A stretch of 64,000 nt of DNA from Hyphomicrobiales bacterium (GCA_017305935.1 JAFKJU010000016.1:124001-188000), one strand, 5' to 3'; positions 18,496 to 29,513 are shown, counted from the stretch's first letter. Program-made: numbers and translations. The notes: generated by a model not told the origin, from the letters alone.

Positions 18496-19298
18496 GCTCT
18501 GTCTCCATGCTTTGCGTCCGCCCTGTCCGCCGCCTTTGGTGCGGGCTGCATCCGGCTGGCGATGACGGTGTGGACGACCTGATAGTCGCGGCTGGCCTCG
18601 CCGGTCGGGATCACCGGCCAGGACCAGCGCGCCGTTTCCGCAGGCGGCGCGATGCCATGCAGCAGGTCGGCCTCCTGATGCAGCTTGCCGGTGCGATCCA
18701 CCACCCGGAAACCGATGTCGGTCAACAGGCAGACATAAGCGGGCAGGGCGCTCAAACCTTCGAGATGCGCCGCGATCAGCCGCGGCACCACTGCCTGCGG
18801 CAATCCCGCCGCCTCCGATTTGCGCCCCGCGCCGATGCCGATCTGCGACAGCACATTGGCCGAAACCACCAGATCGAGATAGGGAACCTGCCGCAGAAAT
18901 GCCAGCGGCTCCGGCTCCTTGCCGGCGACGACGGCATCGAAGCCGGAAATATCCCGCTCGATCAGCCGCACATTTTTAAACCCCTTCGCCCTCAGCCATA
19001 GCCGCACCGAAGCCAGATGCACGAGATCGACGAGCACGACGGTATCGAATTGCCGCGACAATTCCTCGACTGGCACATCCCGCAACAGCCCGGAGCCGAG
19101 CACGACGACGGTGCGCCGCTGCCGCAACCCGGCAACCTCCGCCCGCACCGCGTCATGGCAGTGCCGCTCATGCTCCGCCCAGTCCGAAGCACACCGCCGC
19201 GCCCGCGACCAGAGATTGACCGACCCACGCACGAAACCGCGATGCATCGACGCGGTCACAGGCAGGCTGGCGAGATAATTGAGCGCTTCGAGGATCAT
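18492..19298 (-). CDS. Conserved unknown protein, possible SAM-dependent methyltransferase fold
   Basis: This 268-residue cytoplasmic protein has no domain I can name with confidence. A Rossmann-like stretch (VVVLGSGLLRDVPVEEL, then VVLVDLVHL about 15 residues later) resembles the first two strands of class I methyltransferases. The glycine pattern GSGLLRD is unusual, though, and the downstream YLDLVVSANVLSQI could be the motif IV region. It overlaps the HAD gene by ATGA and is read first, so both belong to one operon. It is divergent from hisS. Confidence 0.6.
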   Translation of the reverse strand: MILEALNYLASLPVTASMHRGFVRGSVNLWSRARRCASDWAEHERHCHDAVRAEVAGLRQRRTVVVLGSGLLRDVPVEELSRQFDTVVLVDLVHLASVRLWLRAKGFKNVRLIERDISGFDAVVAGKEPEPLAFLRQVPYLDLVVSANVLSQIGIGAGRKSEAAGLPQAVVPRLIAAHLEGLSALPAYVCLLTDIGFRVVDRTGKLHQEADLLHGIAPPAETARWSWPVIPTGEASRDYQVVHTVIASRMQPAPKAADRADAKHGDRA

Positions 19299-19498
19299 GC
19301 TTCTATCGATAGATGGCGGAGCGATGGCCGATCTCGATGGCGACGCGTTTGTTCACGGACAAAATCAATCCTGGCTGGCTTGCGACGGAATATAGCACTC
19401 GGGGAGCCCCGTCGCCAGCCTTCGCCCTTGCCGCTCCCGCCTTCATATTCTAAGACACCGGCACAGTTTGAGAGACCAGAACGGACCGGTTGCGCATC

Positions 19499-21013
19499 AT
19501 GAACGACAAGTCGAAGAAACCGCAAAAACTCAAGGCCCGCCTGCCGCGCGGCTTCGTCGACCGGTCGGCTGCCGATATCCGCGCCGTCAACGAGATGACG
19601 GGCAAGATCCGCGAGGTCTACGAACGCTACGGTTTCGACCCGGTGGAGACGCCGCTGTTCGAATATACCGATGCGCTCGGCAAATTCCTGCCCGACAGCG
19701 ACCGCCCCAACGAAGGCGTGTTCTCGCTGCAGGACGACGACGACCAGTGGATGAGCCTGCGCTACGACCTGACCGCGCCGCTCGCCCGCCATGTCGCGGA
19801 AAACTTTCAGGAAATCCAGCTTCCCTATCGCACCTATCGCGCCGGCTACGTCTTCCGCAACGAGAAGCCGGGCCCGGGCCGCTTCCGCCAGTTCATGCAG
19901 TTCGATGCCGATACGGTGGGTGCCGCCGGCGTGCAGGCCGATGCCGAAATGTGCATGATGATGGCCGATACGCTGGAAGCGCTCGGCATCAAGCGCGGCG
20001 ATTACGTCATCCGCGTCAACAACCGCAAGGTTTTGGATGGCGTGCTCGAAGCCATCGGCCTCGGCGGCGAGGACAAGGCCGGCCAGCGCCTCAATGTGCT
20101 GCGCGCCATCGACAAGCTCGACAAGTTCGGCCCCGAAGGCGTCAAGCTGCTGCTCGGCCCGGGCCGCAAGGACGAGTCCGGCGACTTCACCAAGGGCGCC
20201 GGCCTTGACGACGACCAGATCGCCAAGGTGCTGTTCTTCGTCGGCATCAAGGATTATGCGGAAAGCGCCGGCGCTCTCGCCGAACTGGTGGCCGGCACCT
20301 CCAAGGGCGGCGAAGGCGTCGAGGAACTCAACATGATCGGCGCGCTGGTGACCGGCGCCGGCTACGCCTCCGATCGCGTCAAGATCGACCCCTCTGTCGT
20401 GCGCGGCCTCGAATATTATACCGGCCCGGTCTACGAGGCCGAACTGCTGTTCGACGTCACCAACGAGAAGGGCGAAAAGGTCGTGTTCGGCTCCGTCGGC
20501 GGTGGCGGGCGCTATGACGGCCTCGTCTCGCGTTTCATGGGCCAGCCCGTTCCGGCGACCGGTTTCTCCATCGGCGTGTCGCGCCTGATGACGGCGCTGA
20601 AGAACCTCGGCAAGCTCGGCCAGGACCAGGTGATCGCCCCGGTGCTGATCACCGTCATGGATGGCGATACTGAGAGCATGGGCCGCTACCAGCGCTTCAC
20701 GCAGGCGCTGCGCGCCGAGGGCATTCGCGCTGAAATGTATCAAGGCAACTGGAAGAAATTCGGCAACCAGCTCAAATATGCCGACCGCCGCGATTGCCCT
20801 GTCGCCATCATCCAGGGCGGCGACGAGCGGGCGCAGGGTGTGGTGCAGATCAAGGATCTGATCGAGGGCAAGCGTCTCGCCGGCGAGATCGAGGACAACG
20901 CCACCTGGCGCGAGGCGCGCGTGGCGCAGGAGATCGTGCCGGAGGCCGAACTGGTCGCAAAGGTGCGCGAAATCCTCGAAGCGCAGGCCGAAGACCGGCG
21001 TCGGGCAGGCTGA
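19499..21013 (+). CDS. hisS: Histidyl-tRNA synthetase
   Basis: This enzyme charges tRNA-His. The 504-residue protein is longer than the typical 420-residue class II HisRS. It has motif 2 in [21 protein letters not shown] and the HisRS loops [10 protein letters not shown] and GGGRYDGLV, then an anticodon-binding domain with [18 protein letters not shown] group of alphaproteobacteria uses an unusual tRNA-His lacking the extra G-1 and a matching divergent HisRS; this length and clade fit that group, but I infer it. The ATG at 19499 is preferred over a TTG at 19490. hisZ follows after a repeat. Confidence 0.93.
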   Translation: MNDKSKKPQKLKARLPRGFVDRSAADIRAVNEMTGKIREVYERYGFDPVETPLFEYTDALGKFLPDSDRPNEGVFSLQDDDDQWMSLRYDLTAPLARHVAENFQEIQLPYRTYRAGYVFRNEKPGPGRFRQFMQFDADTVGAAGVQADAEMCMMMADTLEALGIKRGDYVIRVNNRKVLDGVLEAIGLGGEDKAGQRLNVLRAIDKLDKFGPEGVKLLLGPGRKDESGDFTKGAGLDDDQIAKVLFFVGIKDYAESAGALAELVAGTSKGGEGVEELNMIGALVTGAGYASDRVKIDPSVVRGLEYYTGPVYEAELLFDVTNEKGEKVVFGSVGGGGRYDGLVSRFMGQPVPATGFSIGVSRLMTALKNLGKLGQDQVIAPVLITVMDGDTESMGRYQRFTQALRAEGIRAEMYQGNWKKFGNQLKYADRRDCPVAIIQGGDERAQGVVQIKDLIEGKRLAGEIEDNATWREARVAQEIVPEAELVAKVREILEAQAEDRRRAG

Positions 21014-21014
21014 C

Positions 21015-21059
21015 GCATGTTGCGCAAAAGTGTGATGCGGTTTTGTGAGAACGACATGC
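21015..21059. repeat. Dispersed palindromic repeat, copy D (diverged)
   Basis: This copy has arms GCATGTTGCG and CGACATGC around GCAAAAGTGTGATGCGGTTTTGTG. The core AAAAGTGTGATGCGGTTTT matches the family although the outer arms are degraded. It starts right after the hisS stop codon and ends 22 bp before hisZ, so it lies inside the his gene cluster. Confidence 0.7.
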
Positions 21060-21081
21060 GTCAAAACAAAGAGATGTTCCT

Positions 21082-22203
21082 ATGGCGCTGATCAACCTGC
21101 CCGGATTCTCCGCTGCGCTGCTGGCCGATTTCGTCTCGCGCGGCACCGAGCGCGTCGATACGCCCATCATCCAGCCGGCCGAACCCTTTCTCGACATGGC
21201 CGGCGAGGATCTCCGCCGCCGCATCTTCCTCACCGAGAGCGAGACCGGCGAAAACCTCTGCCTGCGCCCGGAATTCACCATTCCCGTCTGCCTGCGCCAT
21301 ATCGAAAGCGCCATGGGCACGCCGAAGCGTTATGCCTATCTCGGTGAAGTCTTCCGCCAGCGCCGCGACGGGCCGAACGAATTCTTTCAGGCGGGTATCG
21401 AGGATCTCGGCGATGGCGACACCGCCGCGGCCGATGCCCGCGCCATCGGCGACGCCATGGGCATCCTGAAACTGCTGCTGCCCGGCAAGGCGCTCAAGGT
21501 AACGCTGGGCGACCAGGCGGTTTTCGAAGCGGTGGTCAAGGCACTCGGTCTGCCTCTCGGCTGGCAGAAGCGGCTGATCCATGCCTTCGGCAACCCTGAT
21601 AGAATCGAGCAATGGCTGCAAACGCTTGCCAGCCCGCTGCCGATATCAGGCATCGACCCAAAGACACTGGAACTGGCGCAATCCGGCGACGATGCGGGCT
21701 TGATCGCCCATCTCGACGAGACCATGCAGGCGACCGGCTATTCCACCAATGCCAGCCGCGCGCCCGCCGAAATCGCCGCCCGCCTGCGTGAAAAACTGTC
21801 GCTGGCGCAGACGAAGCTGGACGACTCCGTGCTGCTGCTTCTGCGTGAATTCCTGTCGCTGGAACTGCCGCTGGCCGAAGCGCCGGCAGCCCTTGCCGGC
21901 TTTGCCGATGCCGCCGGCCTGCATCTCGGCCCGGCGGTCGCCGCCTTCGAGGCGCGGCTGCGCGCGCTGGAAGCCGCCGGCATCGATGTCGCGCCGATCG
22001 TTTACCGCGCCGCCTTCGGCCGTCCGCTGGATTATTACACCGGCCTCGTCTTCGAGGTGACGGCAGGCGAAAGCCAGGCCGTTCTTGCCGGCGGCGGGCG
22101 CTTTGACCGGCTGATGACGCTGCTTGGCGCCTCCAGCCATATCCCGGCGGTCGGCTTCGCCTTGTGGCTGGACCGGATCGAGGCGGAAAGGGCGCGCTCA
22201 TGA
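21082..22203 (+). CDS. hisZ: ATP phosphoribosyltransferase regulatory subunit HisZ
   Basis: This catalytically inactive HisRS paralogue is required by the short form of HisG and mediates histidine feedback. The 373-residue protein keeps class II synthetase folds: [28 protein letters not shown] in two segments, [25 protein letters not shown], and [15 protein letters not shown]. It lacks the C-terminal anticodon domain of HisS, as expected. Its stop overlaps the hisG start (ATGA), which is consistent with the equimolar complex. Confidence 0.93.
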   Translation: MALINLPGFSAALLADFVSRGTERVDTPIIQPAEPFLDMAGEDLRRRIFLTESETGENLCLRPEFTIPVCLRHIESAMGTPKRYAYLGEVFRQRRDGPNEFFQAGIEDLGDGDTAAADARAIGDAMGILKLLLPGKALKVTLGDQAVFEAVVKALGLPLGWQKRLIHAFGNPDRIEQWLQTLASPLPISGIDPKTLELAQSGDDAGLIAHLDETMQATGYSTNASRAPAEIAARLREKLSLAQTKLDDSVLLLLREFLSLELPLAEAPAALAGFADAAGLHLGPAVAAFEARLRALEAAGIDVAPIVYRAAFGRPLDYYTGLVFEVTAGESQAVLAGGGRFDRLMTLLGASSHIPAVGFALWLDRIEAERARS

Positions 22204-22895
22204 CCATCACCATCGCCGTGCCCTCCAAGGGGCGCATGAAGGAGGATTCGGCCGCGATCTTCGAGCGCGCCGGCCTGAAAATCGTCGCCGTCGGCAATGA
22301 GCGCTCCTATCGCGGCCGTGTCGAAGGTTTCGACGATATCGAGATCGCTTTCCTTTCGGCCTCGGAAATCTCGCGCGAGCTGGGTAATGGCAGCGTCGAT
22401 TTCGGCGTCACCGGCGAGGATCTGATGCGCGAGCAGATGGCGGAAGTGGATAGCCGCGTCGAATTCTGCGCCCGCCTCGGTTTCGGTCATGCGGATGTGG
22501 TGGTCGCCGTGCCGGAGATATGGGTGGATGTCGACAGCATGGCCGATCTTGGCGATGTCGCCGCCGATTTCCGCGCCCGCCACCATCGCCGCCTGACCAT
22601 CGCCACGAAATACTGGCGGCTGACGCAGCAGCATTTTTCCGGCAGCCACGGCATCCAGCTCTATCGCATCGTCGAAAGTCTCGGCGCTACCGAGGGCGCG
22701 CCGGCGGCAGGGCAGGCGGATATCATCGTCGATATCACCTCCACCGGCTCGACGCTTACCGCCAACCACCTGAAAATCCTCTCCGACGGCGTCATCCTGC
22801 GCTCGCAGGCCTGCCTGGTGCGCGCCCGCAAGCGGGAGCACGAGGCGGACGCACGGGTGAAACGGATCGTCGAAGCAGTGCGCCGCGCCTTGTGA
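22200..22895 (+). CDS. hisG: ATP phosphoribosyltransferase, short form HisG
   Basis: This enzyme performs the first step of histidine biosynthesis, joining PRPP and ATP. The 231-residue protein is the short form without the C-terminal regulatory domain, which agrees with HisZ next door. Family marks are [11 protein letters not shown] at the N-terminus, [12 protein letters not shown] near residue 65, and the PRPP-loop [15 protein letters not shown] near residue 180. The ATG at 22200 lies within the hisZ stop. A strong terminator follows at 22918. Confidence 0.93.
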   Translation: MTITIAVPSKGRMKEDSAAIFERAGLKIVAVGNERSYRGRVEGFDDIEIAFLSASEISRELGNGSVDFGVTGEDLMREQMAEVDSRVEFCARLGFGHADVVVAVPEIWVDVDSMADLGDVAADFRARHHRRLTIATKYWRLTQQHFSGSHGIQLYRIVESLGATEGAPAAGQADIIVDITSTGSTLTANHLKILSDGVILRSQACLVRARKREHEADARVKRIVEAVRRAL

Positions 22896-22917
22896 ACGCT
22901 GCGGTTTCCAAAACAGC

Positions 22918-22951
22918 AAAAGGCCCGCCGGATCGCTCCGGCGGGCCTTTT
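22918..22951. terminator. Bidirectional intrinsic terminator between hisG and doxX
   Basis: A perfect 15-bp stem (AAAAGGCCCGCCGGA with TCCGGCGGGCCTTTT) has a 4-nt loop and carries T-runs in both directions. It separates two convergent transcription units. Confidence 0.9.
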
Positions 22952-22968
22952 GCTTGGAATGTCGAAAA

Positions 22969-23412
22969 TCAGGCGAGCGTTGCCACGCCGCGGCGGGCAT
23001 CCAGCGAATAAGCGCCGGCGCCGACGGTGGCGAGCAGGATATAGGCGCCGGCCAGCGTGATGTTCTTCATCAGCATGATCTGGTTGAGCACGGTCAGCCA
23101 GCCATTGGCGGCGGCCGGGAAATCCGGAACGTTGATGGCGCTGCTATGGAAGACGAGGCCGGTGAACACGCAGAACACGGCCAGCGCCCAGCCGACGATC
23201 TTCGTCTGGAAACCGACGAGCACGGCGAGGCCGGCGACCAGTTCGAACAGGCCGGCGAGATAGGCAAGCGCGGTCGCGGCCGGCAGGCCGGCGCCCGCAA
23301 TCATCCCCGCCGTCCCGGCGGCATCCATCAGCTTGCCGAAGCCGGAATAGATGAACATGAACGAAAGCAGGACGCGCGCGAGAAGGAGAAGGGCGCTATT
23401 GGGCGAAGACAT
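22969..23412 (-). CDS. DoxX-family membrane protein
   Basis: This 147-residue inner-membrane protein has four hydrophobic segments and the DoxX signature at the start (LLLLARVLLSFMFIYSGFGKLMD) and LAYLAGLFELVAG. DoxX relatives are linked to thiosulfate oxidation and to redox or detoxification membrane complexes, but most are uncharacterised. It stands alone and faces hisG. A cluster of AACGAT/ATCGTT inverted repeats lies about 100 bp upstream and may bind its regulator. Confidence 0.88.
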   Translation of the reverse strand: MSSPNSALLLLARVLLSFMFIYSGFGKLMDAAGTAGMIAGAGLPAATALAYLAGLFELVAGLAVLVGFQTKIVGWALAVFCVFTGLVFHSSAINVPDFPAAANGWLTVLNQIMLMKNITLAGAYILLATVGAGAYSLDARRGVATLA

Positions 23413-23503
23413 CGGGAAACTCCTGTTGGGGTCTGCGGCACGGCATCGGCCACGAAAAACTGTCTTGCGTCAATTTGCCCATTTTTACTGTTTTGGAAAG
23501 ATA

Positions 23504-23543
23504 AACGATTGGAGACATATCGTTCACAAAATGGACGAACGAT
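23504..23543. promoter_or_regulatory. Possible operator with three AACGAT half-sites upstream of doxX
   Basis: AACGAT at 23504-23509, ATCGTTC at 23519-23525 and GAACGAT at 23537-23543 form two overlapping inverted repeats. The second pair is a perfect 7-bp dyad with an 11-bp spacer. The site sits 92-131 bp upstream of the DoxX start in AT-richer DNA. No regulator gene is adjacent, so this is an inference from symmetry only. Confidence 0.4.
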
Positions 23544-23819
23544 CGGCAGGCACATGATTTGATACGACGGAAAGCGAAAGCTATCGGTGCTGCGATCTCG
23601 TTTTTCTATTCATCCGACGACGACATGGTCGGCGTAAAACATCCCGAAGGTTCAGGGAACAAGGCTGTGACATCCATACGCCGATACGTCAAAAAATGCA
23701 AAGCCCGTCACTTGAAACGAAGTGGCGATAGGCGCCCTCTTCGTTGCGATGTAGACGTGTTCTGGCGGGTTTAGGTGAAAAAATGCTCGATGGAAAAAAG
23801 CTTTGGAATTTCCGCAAAC
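23544..23819. other. Gene-free stretch between doxX and groEL
   Basis: This stretch is less GC-rich than its surroundings. It contains a 7-bp inverted repeat (AACGAAG near 23717 with CTTCGTT near 23740). A 71-codon open frame at 23559-23774 has unremarkable composition and no family resemblance. I see no convincing gene. Confidence 0.5.
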
Positions 23820-23821
23820 AA

Positions 23822-23849
23822 AAAAGGCGGGCCTCGCGACCCGCCTTTT
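23822..23849 (-). terminator. Intrinsic terminator of the groESL operon
   Basis: A perfect 10-bp stem (AAAAGGCGGG with CCCGCCTTTT) has an 8-nt loop. On the minus strand it is followed by a run of T, 40 bp after the groEL stop. Confidence 0.88.
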
Positions 23850-23891
23850 CCGTAACCTGAACCGGATGGCTCAGATGTAAGGCAGGATGCC

Positions 23892-25884
<1,993 letters not shown>

Positions 25885-25943
25885 TGTCTAATCCCTCGAT
25901 CAAATGACTGAACGAACCGGTGAGAGGTCCGTCTGAAAGGTTG

Positions 25944-25970
25944 TTAGCACTCCTCATTTGCGAGTGCTAG
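25944..25970 (-). promoter_or_regulatory. CIRCE operator (HrcA binding site)
   Basis: TTAGCACTC, nine bases, then GAGTGCTAG matches the CIRCE consensus TTAGCACTC-N9-GAGTGCTAA with one mismatch in the last base. It lies 60 bp upstream of the groES start and on top of the predicted transcription start, so HrcA bound here would block initiation. hrcA itself is not in the window. Confidence 0.93.
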
Positions 25971-25978
25971 CAGCGACG

Positions 25979-26007
25979 TAGGTAAGGACGCTTCCTTGGC
26001 GAGTCAA
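25979..26007 (-). promoter_or_regulatory. Predicted groESL promoter
   Basis: On the minus strand CTTGACT is followed 17 bp later by TACCTA. The -35 box resembles both the vegetative and the RpoH consensus of alphaproteobacteria (CTTGA start). Transcription would begin around 25972, at the edge of the CIRCE element. I cannot tell which sigma factor uses it. Confidence 0.5.
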
Positions 26008-26054
26008 GAACGGGCCGTCGAAAAAATTTCAGAAAAATTGGTTAAGACTGCGGC

Positions 26055-27380
26055 ATGAGCCGCGATTCGCAAAATATTCACATCCAGGTGCCGGAGACTG
26101 CCCCGAGTTTCGGGCAATTGCTGCGGGTTTTCGCCCACATCGGCTGCCTCAGCTTTGGCGGTCCGGCGGGGCAGATTTCGCTCATGCACCGCGCCGTCGT
26201 GGAGGAGCGGCGCTGGATGTCGGAAGAGCGGTTTCTGCATGCGTTGAACTATTGCATGCTGCTGCCGGGACCGGAGGCGCAGCAGCTCGCCACCTATATC
26301 GGCTGGCTGCTGCATGGCTTGCGCGGCGGGCTGGCGGCGGGGCTGCTGTTCATCCTGCCGGGGCTGGCGGTCATGCTCGGGCTCTCGGTCGCCTATGGGC
26401 TCTATCACGAGACCGGCTGGTTGCAGAGCCTGTTTTTCGGGCTGAAGGCGGCGGTGCTCGCCATTGTCGTCGAGGCGGTTTTCCGGGTCGGCCGCCGGGC
26501 GCTGAAAGGGCGGCTGCATCATGGGCTGGCGGCGGTGTCGTTCCTGGCGCTGTTCGTCTTCGGCATTCCGTTTCCGCTCGTCATTCTCGCTGCTGCGCTC
26601 ATCGGCCTCGTCTTCGCGCGGACGACGGCCGTGGTGACCGACGAACTGAAGGAGGCGCGGCCGACGCCAACGATGACGCGCACGCTGTTGTCGCTGGTCG
26701 TCTGGCTCGCAATCTGGCAGGCGCCGCTGGTCCTCCTTCTGCTCGTCTCCGGGGATGCCCCTGCCTTTGCCGACCTGTTTTCCTTCTTCTCGAAGATGGC
26801 GCTGGTCACCTTCGGCGGCGCCTATGCGGTGCTTGCCTATGTGGCGCAGATGGCGGTCGATCACTACGGCTGGCTGCGGCCCGGCGAAATGCTCGACGGC
26901 CTGGCGCTTGCCGAAACCACGCCGGGACCGCTGGTGCTGGTCCTCTGTTTCGTCGGCTATCTCGCCGGTGGTCGCGGCGGTTCGGGGCTCGATCCGGTGC
27001 TGGCCGGGACGCTCGGACTGTTGCTGACGGCCTGGGCTACCTTCGTGCCGAGTTTCCTGTGGATCTTCATCGGCGCGCCCTATGTCGAGCGGCTTCGCGC
27101 CAACGCATATGCGGCGGCGGCGCTGTCGGCGATCACCGCCGCGGTGGTCGGCGTCATCCTCAACCTGTCTCTGTGGTTTGCGCTGCATGTGCTGTTTGGC
27201 GCCGTGGAGAAGCTGGAATTCGGCCCGGCCGCACTCCCCTGGCCGGTCTGGCAGAGCGTCGACTGGAAGGCGGCGGGGCTGGCTGCGCTCTCGGCGGTGC
27301 TGCTCTTGCGGCTGCGATGGGGTGTCGGGCGGGTTCTGGGGCTTGCCGCCGCGCTCGGGCTGGCGCTGCCGCAGCTCTGA
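26055..27380 (+). CDS. chrA: Chromate transporter, long-chain CHR family
   Basis: This inner-membrane efflux protein exports chromate. The 441-residue protein is the two-domain form. It has about ten hydrophobic segments, a first CHR half with FAHIGCLSFGGPAGQISLMHR, and a second with MALVTFGGAYAVLAYVAQ and the LAETTPGPLVLVLCFVGY motif. It is divergent from groES with a 170-bp gap. There is no chrB or other chr gene nearby, so chromate resistance as such cannot be claimed. Confidence 0.92.
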   Translation: MSRDSQNIHIQVPETAPSFGQLLRVFAHIGCLSFGGPAGQISLMHRAVVEERRWMSEERFLHALNYCMLLPGPEAQQLATYIGWLLHGLRGGLAAGLLFILPGLAVMLGLSVAYGLYHETGWLQSLFFGLKAAVLAIVVEAVFRVGRRALKGRLHHGLAAVSFLALFVFGIPFPLVILAAALIGLVFARTTAVVTDELKEARPTPTMTRTLLSLVVWLAIWQAPLVLLLLVSGDAPAFADLFSFFSKMALVTFGGAYAVLAYVAQMAVDHYGWLRPGEMLDGLALAETTPGPLVLVLCFVGYLAGGRGGSGLDPVLAGTLGLLLTAWATFVPSFLWIFIGAPYVERLRANAYAAAALSAITAAVVGVILNLSLWFALHVLFGAVEKLEFGPAALPWPVWQSVDWKAAGLAALSAVLLLRLRWGVGRVLGLAAALGLALPQL

Positions 27381-27479
27381 AACGACGGTTCTTTTCGGCA
27401 TGCGCGGTAAATCTTCTTGCCTTGATGCCCATGGTTTGCGATGTGACCTGATGTTTTGGAATGCCGGGACTTATGCTTG

Positions 27480-28337
27480 ATGGCCGAACGTATCGAAGGT
27501 TTGCGGGATATCGTCGCGTTGTATGACGTCATTCTCTGCGATGTCTGGGGGGTGGTGCATAATGGCGAGACCGCCTTCCTGGAGGCCTGCGCCGCGCTGA
27601 AGGCGGCGCGCGAGGCGGGCCTGACGGTGGTGCTGATCACCAATTCCCCGCGCCGCTCCGACGGCGTGGTGCGCCAGTTCGCCCGCATCGGCGTGCCCGA
27701 TGGCACCTTCGATGCGATCGTCAGCTCCGGCGACGTCACCCGCAAGCTGATCGAGGCGCAGGGGCCGAAGAAGGTCTATCTCATCGGCCCGGAACGCGAC
27801 TGGGCTCTGGTCGAGGGCCTGCCGGTCACCTCCGTCGCCATGGACGCGGCCGAGGTCATCGTCTGCACCGGCCTGTTCGACGACGAGAGCGAAACACCCG
27901 AGCAATATCGCCCGCAACTCGAAGCGCTGCGGGCCCGCGATCTCACGATGATCTGCGCCAATCCCGATCTCGTGGTCGAGCGCGGCACGCGCATGATCTA
28001 CTGCGCCGGGTCGCTGGCCGAGATGTACAAGCGCATGGGCGGCCGCACGCTGGTCGCCGGCAAGCCGCATCCGCCGATCTATGCCGCAAGCCTTGCCGCC
28101 GCCGAGGCGATCCGCGGCGCCTTTGCGCGCGAGCGGGTGCTGGCCATCGGCGACGGCCTGCCGACCGACGTGCGCGGCGCGGTCGCGCAAGGCCTCGACC
28201 TCCTGTATATCAGCGGCGGCATCCACGCCGCCGATTATGCGCCGGCCGGCGGCGAGGGCACCGATGTGGATGCGCTGGAGCTTTTCCTGGCGCGCCACAG
28301 CGTCGCCCCGCGCTGGTGGATGCACAGGCTGGCGTGA
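27480..28337 (+). CDS. HAD class IIA hydrolase (TIGR01459 type)
   Basis: This 285-residue protein is of the NagD/PGP-like class IIA HAD group. Motif I is in ILCDVWGVVHNGE (Asp21), motif II in VLITNSPRRS, the cap lies between, and motifs III/IV are in AGKPHPPIYAASL and LAIGDGLPTDVRGA. These family members are commonly found next to ribF in alphaproteobacteria, as here. The substrate is unknown. The ATG at 27480 begins the family-typical MAERIEGL; the frame is open eight codons further 5'. Confidence 0.88.
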   Translation: MAERIEGLRDIVALYDVILCDVWGVVHNGETAFLEACAALKAAREAGLTVVLITNSPRRSDGVVRQFARIGVPDGTFDAIVSSGDVTRKLIEAQGPKKVYLIGPERDWALVEGLPVTSVAMDAAEVIVCTGLFDDESETPEQYRPQLEALRARDLTMICANPDLVVERGTRMIYCAGSLAEMYKRMGGRTLVAGKPHPPIYAASLAAAEAIRGAFARERVLAIGDGLPTDVRGAVAQGLDLLYISGGIHAADYAPAGGEGTDVDALELFLARHSVAPRWWMHRLA

Positions 28338-28360
28338 GTTTTCTCTGGCAGGACAGTCCG

Positions 28361-29341
28361 ATGACCGTTTTCCATCGCAATGAAACCAAGGAAGCCTTGC
28401 CGGAGCGGCTGCGCGGCGGCGTCGTCGCCATCGGCAATTTCGATGGCGTGCATCGCGGCCACCAGTCGGTGCTCGCCCGCGCACTCGAACTCGCCGCCGC
28501 GCGTCAGAAACCGGCGCTGGTGTTGACCTTCGAGCCGCATCCGCGCACCGTCTTCAAGCCGCAGACGCCGGTCTTCCGCCTGACGCCGGCGCCGCTGAAG
28601 GCGCGGCTGCTCGAAGCGCTCGGCTTCCAGTCGGTGATCGAATATCCGTTCACGCCGGATTTCTCGCAGCGCTCGGCGCAGGATTTCATCACCTCGATCC
28701 TGATGGAGTGGATCGGCGTCTCGGAAGTCGTCACCGGCTTCGATTTCCATTTCGGGCGCGGGCGCGAGGGCGGCCCGGCCTTCCTGATGTCGGCCGGCGC
28801 CCGCAACGGTTTTGGCGTCACGCTGGTCGATGCCTTCCGCGACGAGAATACGGAGGTGATCTCGTCGAGCCGCATCCGCACTCTGTTGTCCGAAGGGGCG
28901 GTGGCGGAAGCCGCCGGCCAGCTCGGCTATCGCTACACCGTCGAGGCCGAGGTCATCCACGGCCAGCAGCTTGGCCGCACGCTCGGCTATCCCACCGCCA
29001 ACATGTCGCTGCCGGGCGAGGTGACGCTGCGTCCCGGCATCTATGCCGTTCGCTTCCGGCTGGAGAACGGCGCCATCCATGACGGCGTCGCCTCCTTCGG
29101 CTATCGCCCGACGGTCATCGACAACGGCGCGCCGCTGCTCGAAACCTATCTGTTCGATTTCTCCGGCGATCTCTATGGCCAGGTCTGCTCGGTCTCCTTC
29201 TTCGGTCATCTGCGCGACGAGCTGAAATTCGACGGCCTCGAACCGCTGGTCGCTCAGATCCGCAAGGACGAGGAGGAGGCGAGGGCGCTTCTGTCCGGTG
29301 TGCGCCCGCTCGGGGTTCTCGATGAAAAGATCGCGTCCTGA
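28361..29341 (+). CDS. ribF: Bifunctional riboflavin kinase/FAD synthetase
   Basis: This cytoplasmic enzyme converts riboflavin to FMN and FMN to FAD. The 326-residue protein has the N-terminal nucleotidyltransferase domain with VVAIGNFDGVHRGHQ near residue 22 and ISSSRIRTLLSEG. The C-terminal flavokinase domain has LGYPTANMSLP near residue 210 and VCSVSFFGHLRDELKF near the end. The ATG at 28361 is chosen by family. It follows the HAD gene by 23 bp. Confidence 0.93.
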   Translation: MTVFHRNETKEALPERLRGGVVAIGNFDGVHRGHQSVLARALELAAARQKPALVLTFEPHPRTVFKPQTPVFRLTPAPLKARLLEALGFQSVIEYPFTPDFSQRSAQDFITSILMEWIGVSEVVTGFDFHFGRGREGGPAFLMSAGARNGFGVTLVDAFRDENTEVISSSRIRTLLSEGAVAEAAGQLGYRYTVEAEVIHGQQLGRTLGYPTANMSLPGEVTLRPGIYAVRFRLENGAIHDGVASFGYRPTVIDNGAPLLETYLFDFSGDLYGQVCSVSFFGHLRDELKFDGLEPLVAQIRKDEEEARALLSGVRPLGVLDEKIAS

Positions 29342-29362
29342 GGCGGATCGCGACGATGCTGC

Positions 29363-29397
29363 GCCGCGACAAACTTCGCGGCCGCCTCTTTCCTTTT
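29363..29397 (+). terminator. Terminator after ribF
   Basis: A GCCGCG/CGCGGC hairpin with an 8-nt loop is followed by a T-rich tail (TCTTTCCTTTT). A wider AGGCGG/CCGCCT pairing encloses it. It would end the HAD-ribF transcript. Confidence 0.65.
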
Positions 29398-29426
29398 GGC
29401 GTAAAACCCCCTAAACATCCGCCACC

Positions 29427-29489
29427 ATGGCCCAATTCCGGTTGATGAAGACGTCCCGAATTATTGGCCCGGCCCTCCGCGCACTCTGA
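29427..29489 (+). CDS. Possible ileS leader peptide (20 codons with tandem Ile codons)
   Basis: A 20-codon open frame, MAQFRLMKTSRIIGPALRAL, lies 116 bp before ileS. Codons 12 and 13 are AUU AUU, the less-used isoleucine codon in this GC-rich DNA. They stop two bases short of the 5' arm of a terminator hairpin (29468-29513), and the stop codon falls in the hairpin loop. Stalling at the Ile codons for lack of charged tRNA-Ile would cover the 5' arm and allow read-through into ileS. The arrangement fits transcription attenuation, but there is no clear ribosome site before the ATG. This is my inference. Confidence 0.35.
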   Translation: MAQFRLMKTSRIIGPALRAL

Positions 29490-29513
29490 GCGAGGCCGGA
29501 GGTCCGGGTTTTT
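29468..29513 (+). terminator. Intrinsic terminator/attenuator ahead of ileS
   Basis: Arms 29468-29479 and 29497-29508 pair at 11 of 12 positions (one C/T mismatch), with a 17-nt loop and five T after it. It is a second terminator beyond the ribF one, just after the tandem Ile codons of the short open frame. It could be a plain terminator or an attenuator of ileS. Confidence 0.7.

Noticed and set aside
19295..21064. A 589-codon minus-strand open frame opposite hisS
   Set aside because: HisS is certain by motifs, and the antisense product is unremarkable.
23559..23774. A 71-codon open frame in the doxX-groEL gap
   Set aside because: There is no ribosome site and no family resemblance, and the composition is not coding-like.
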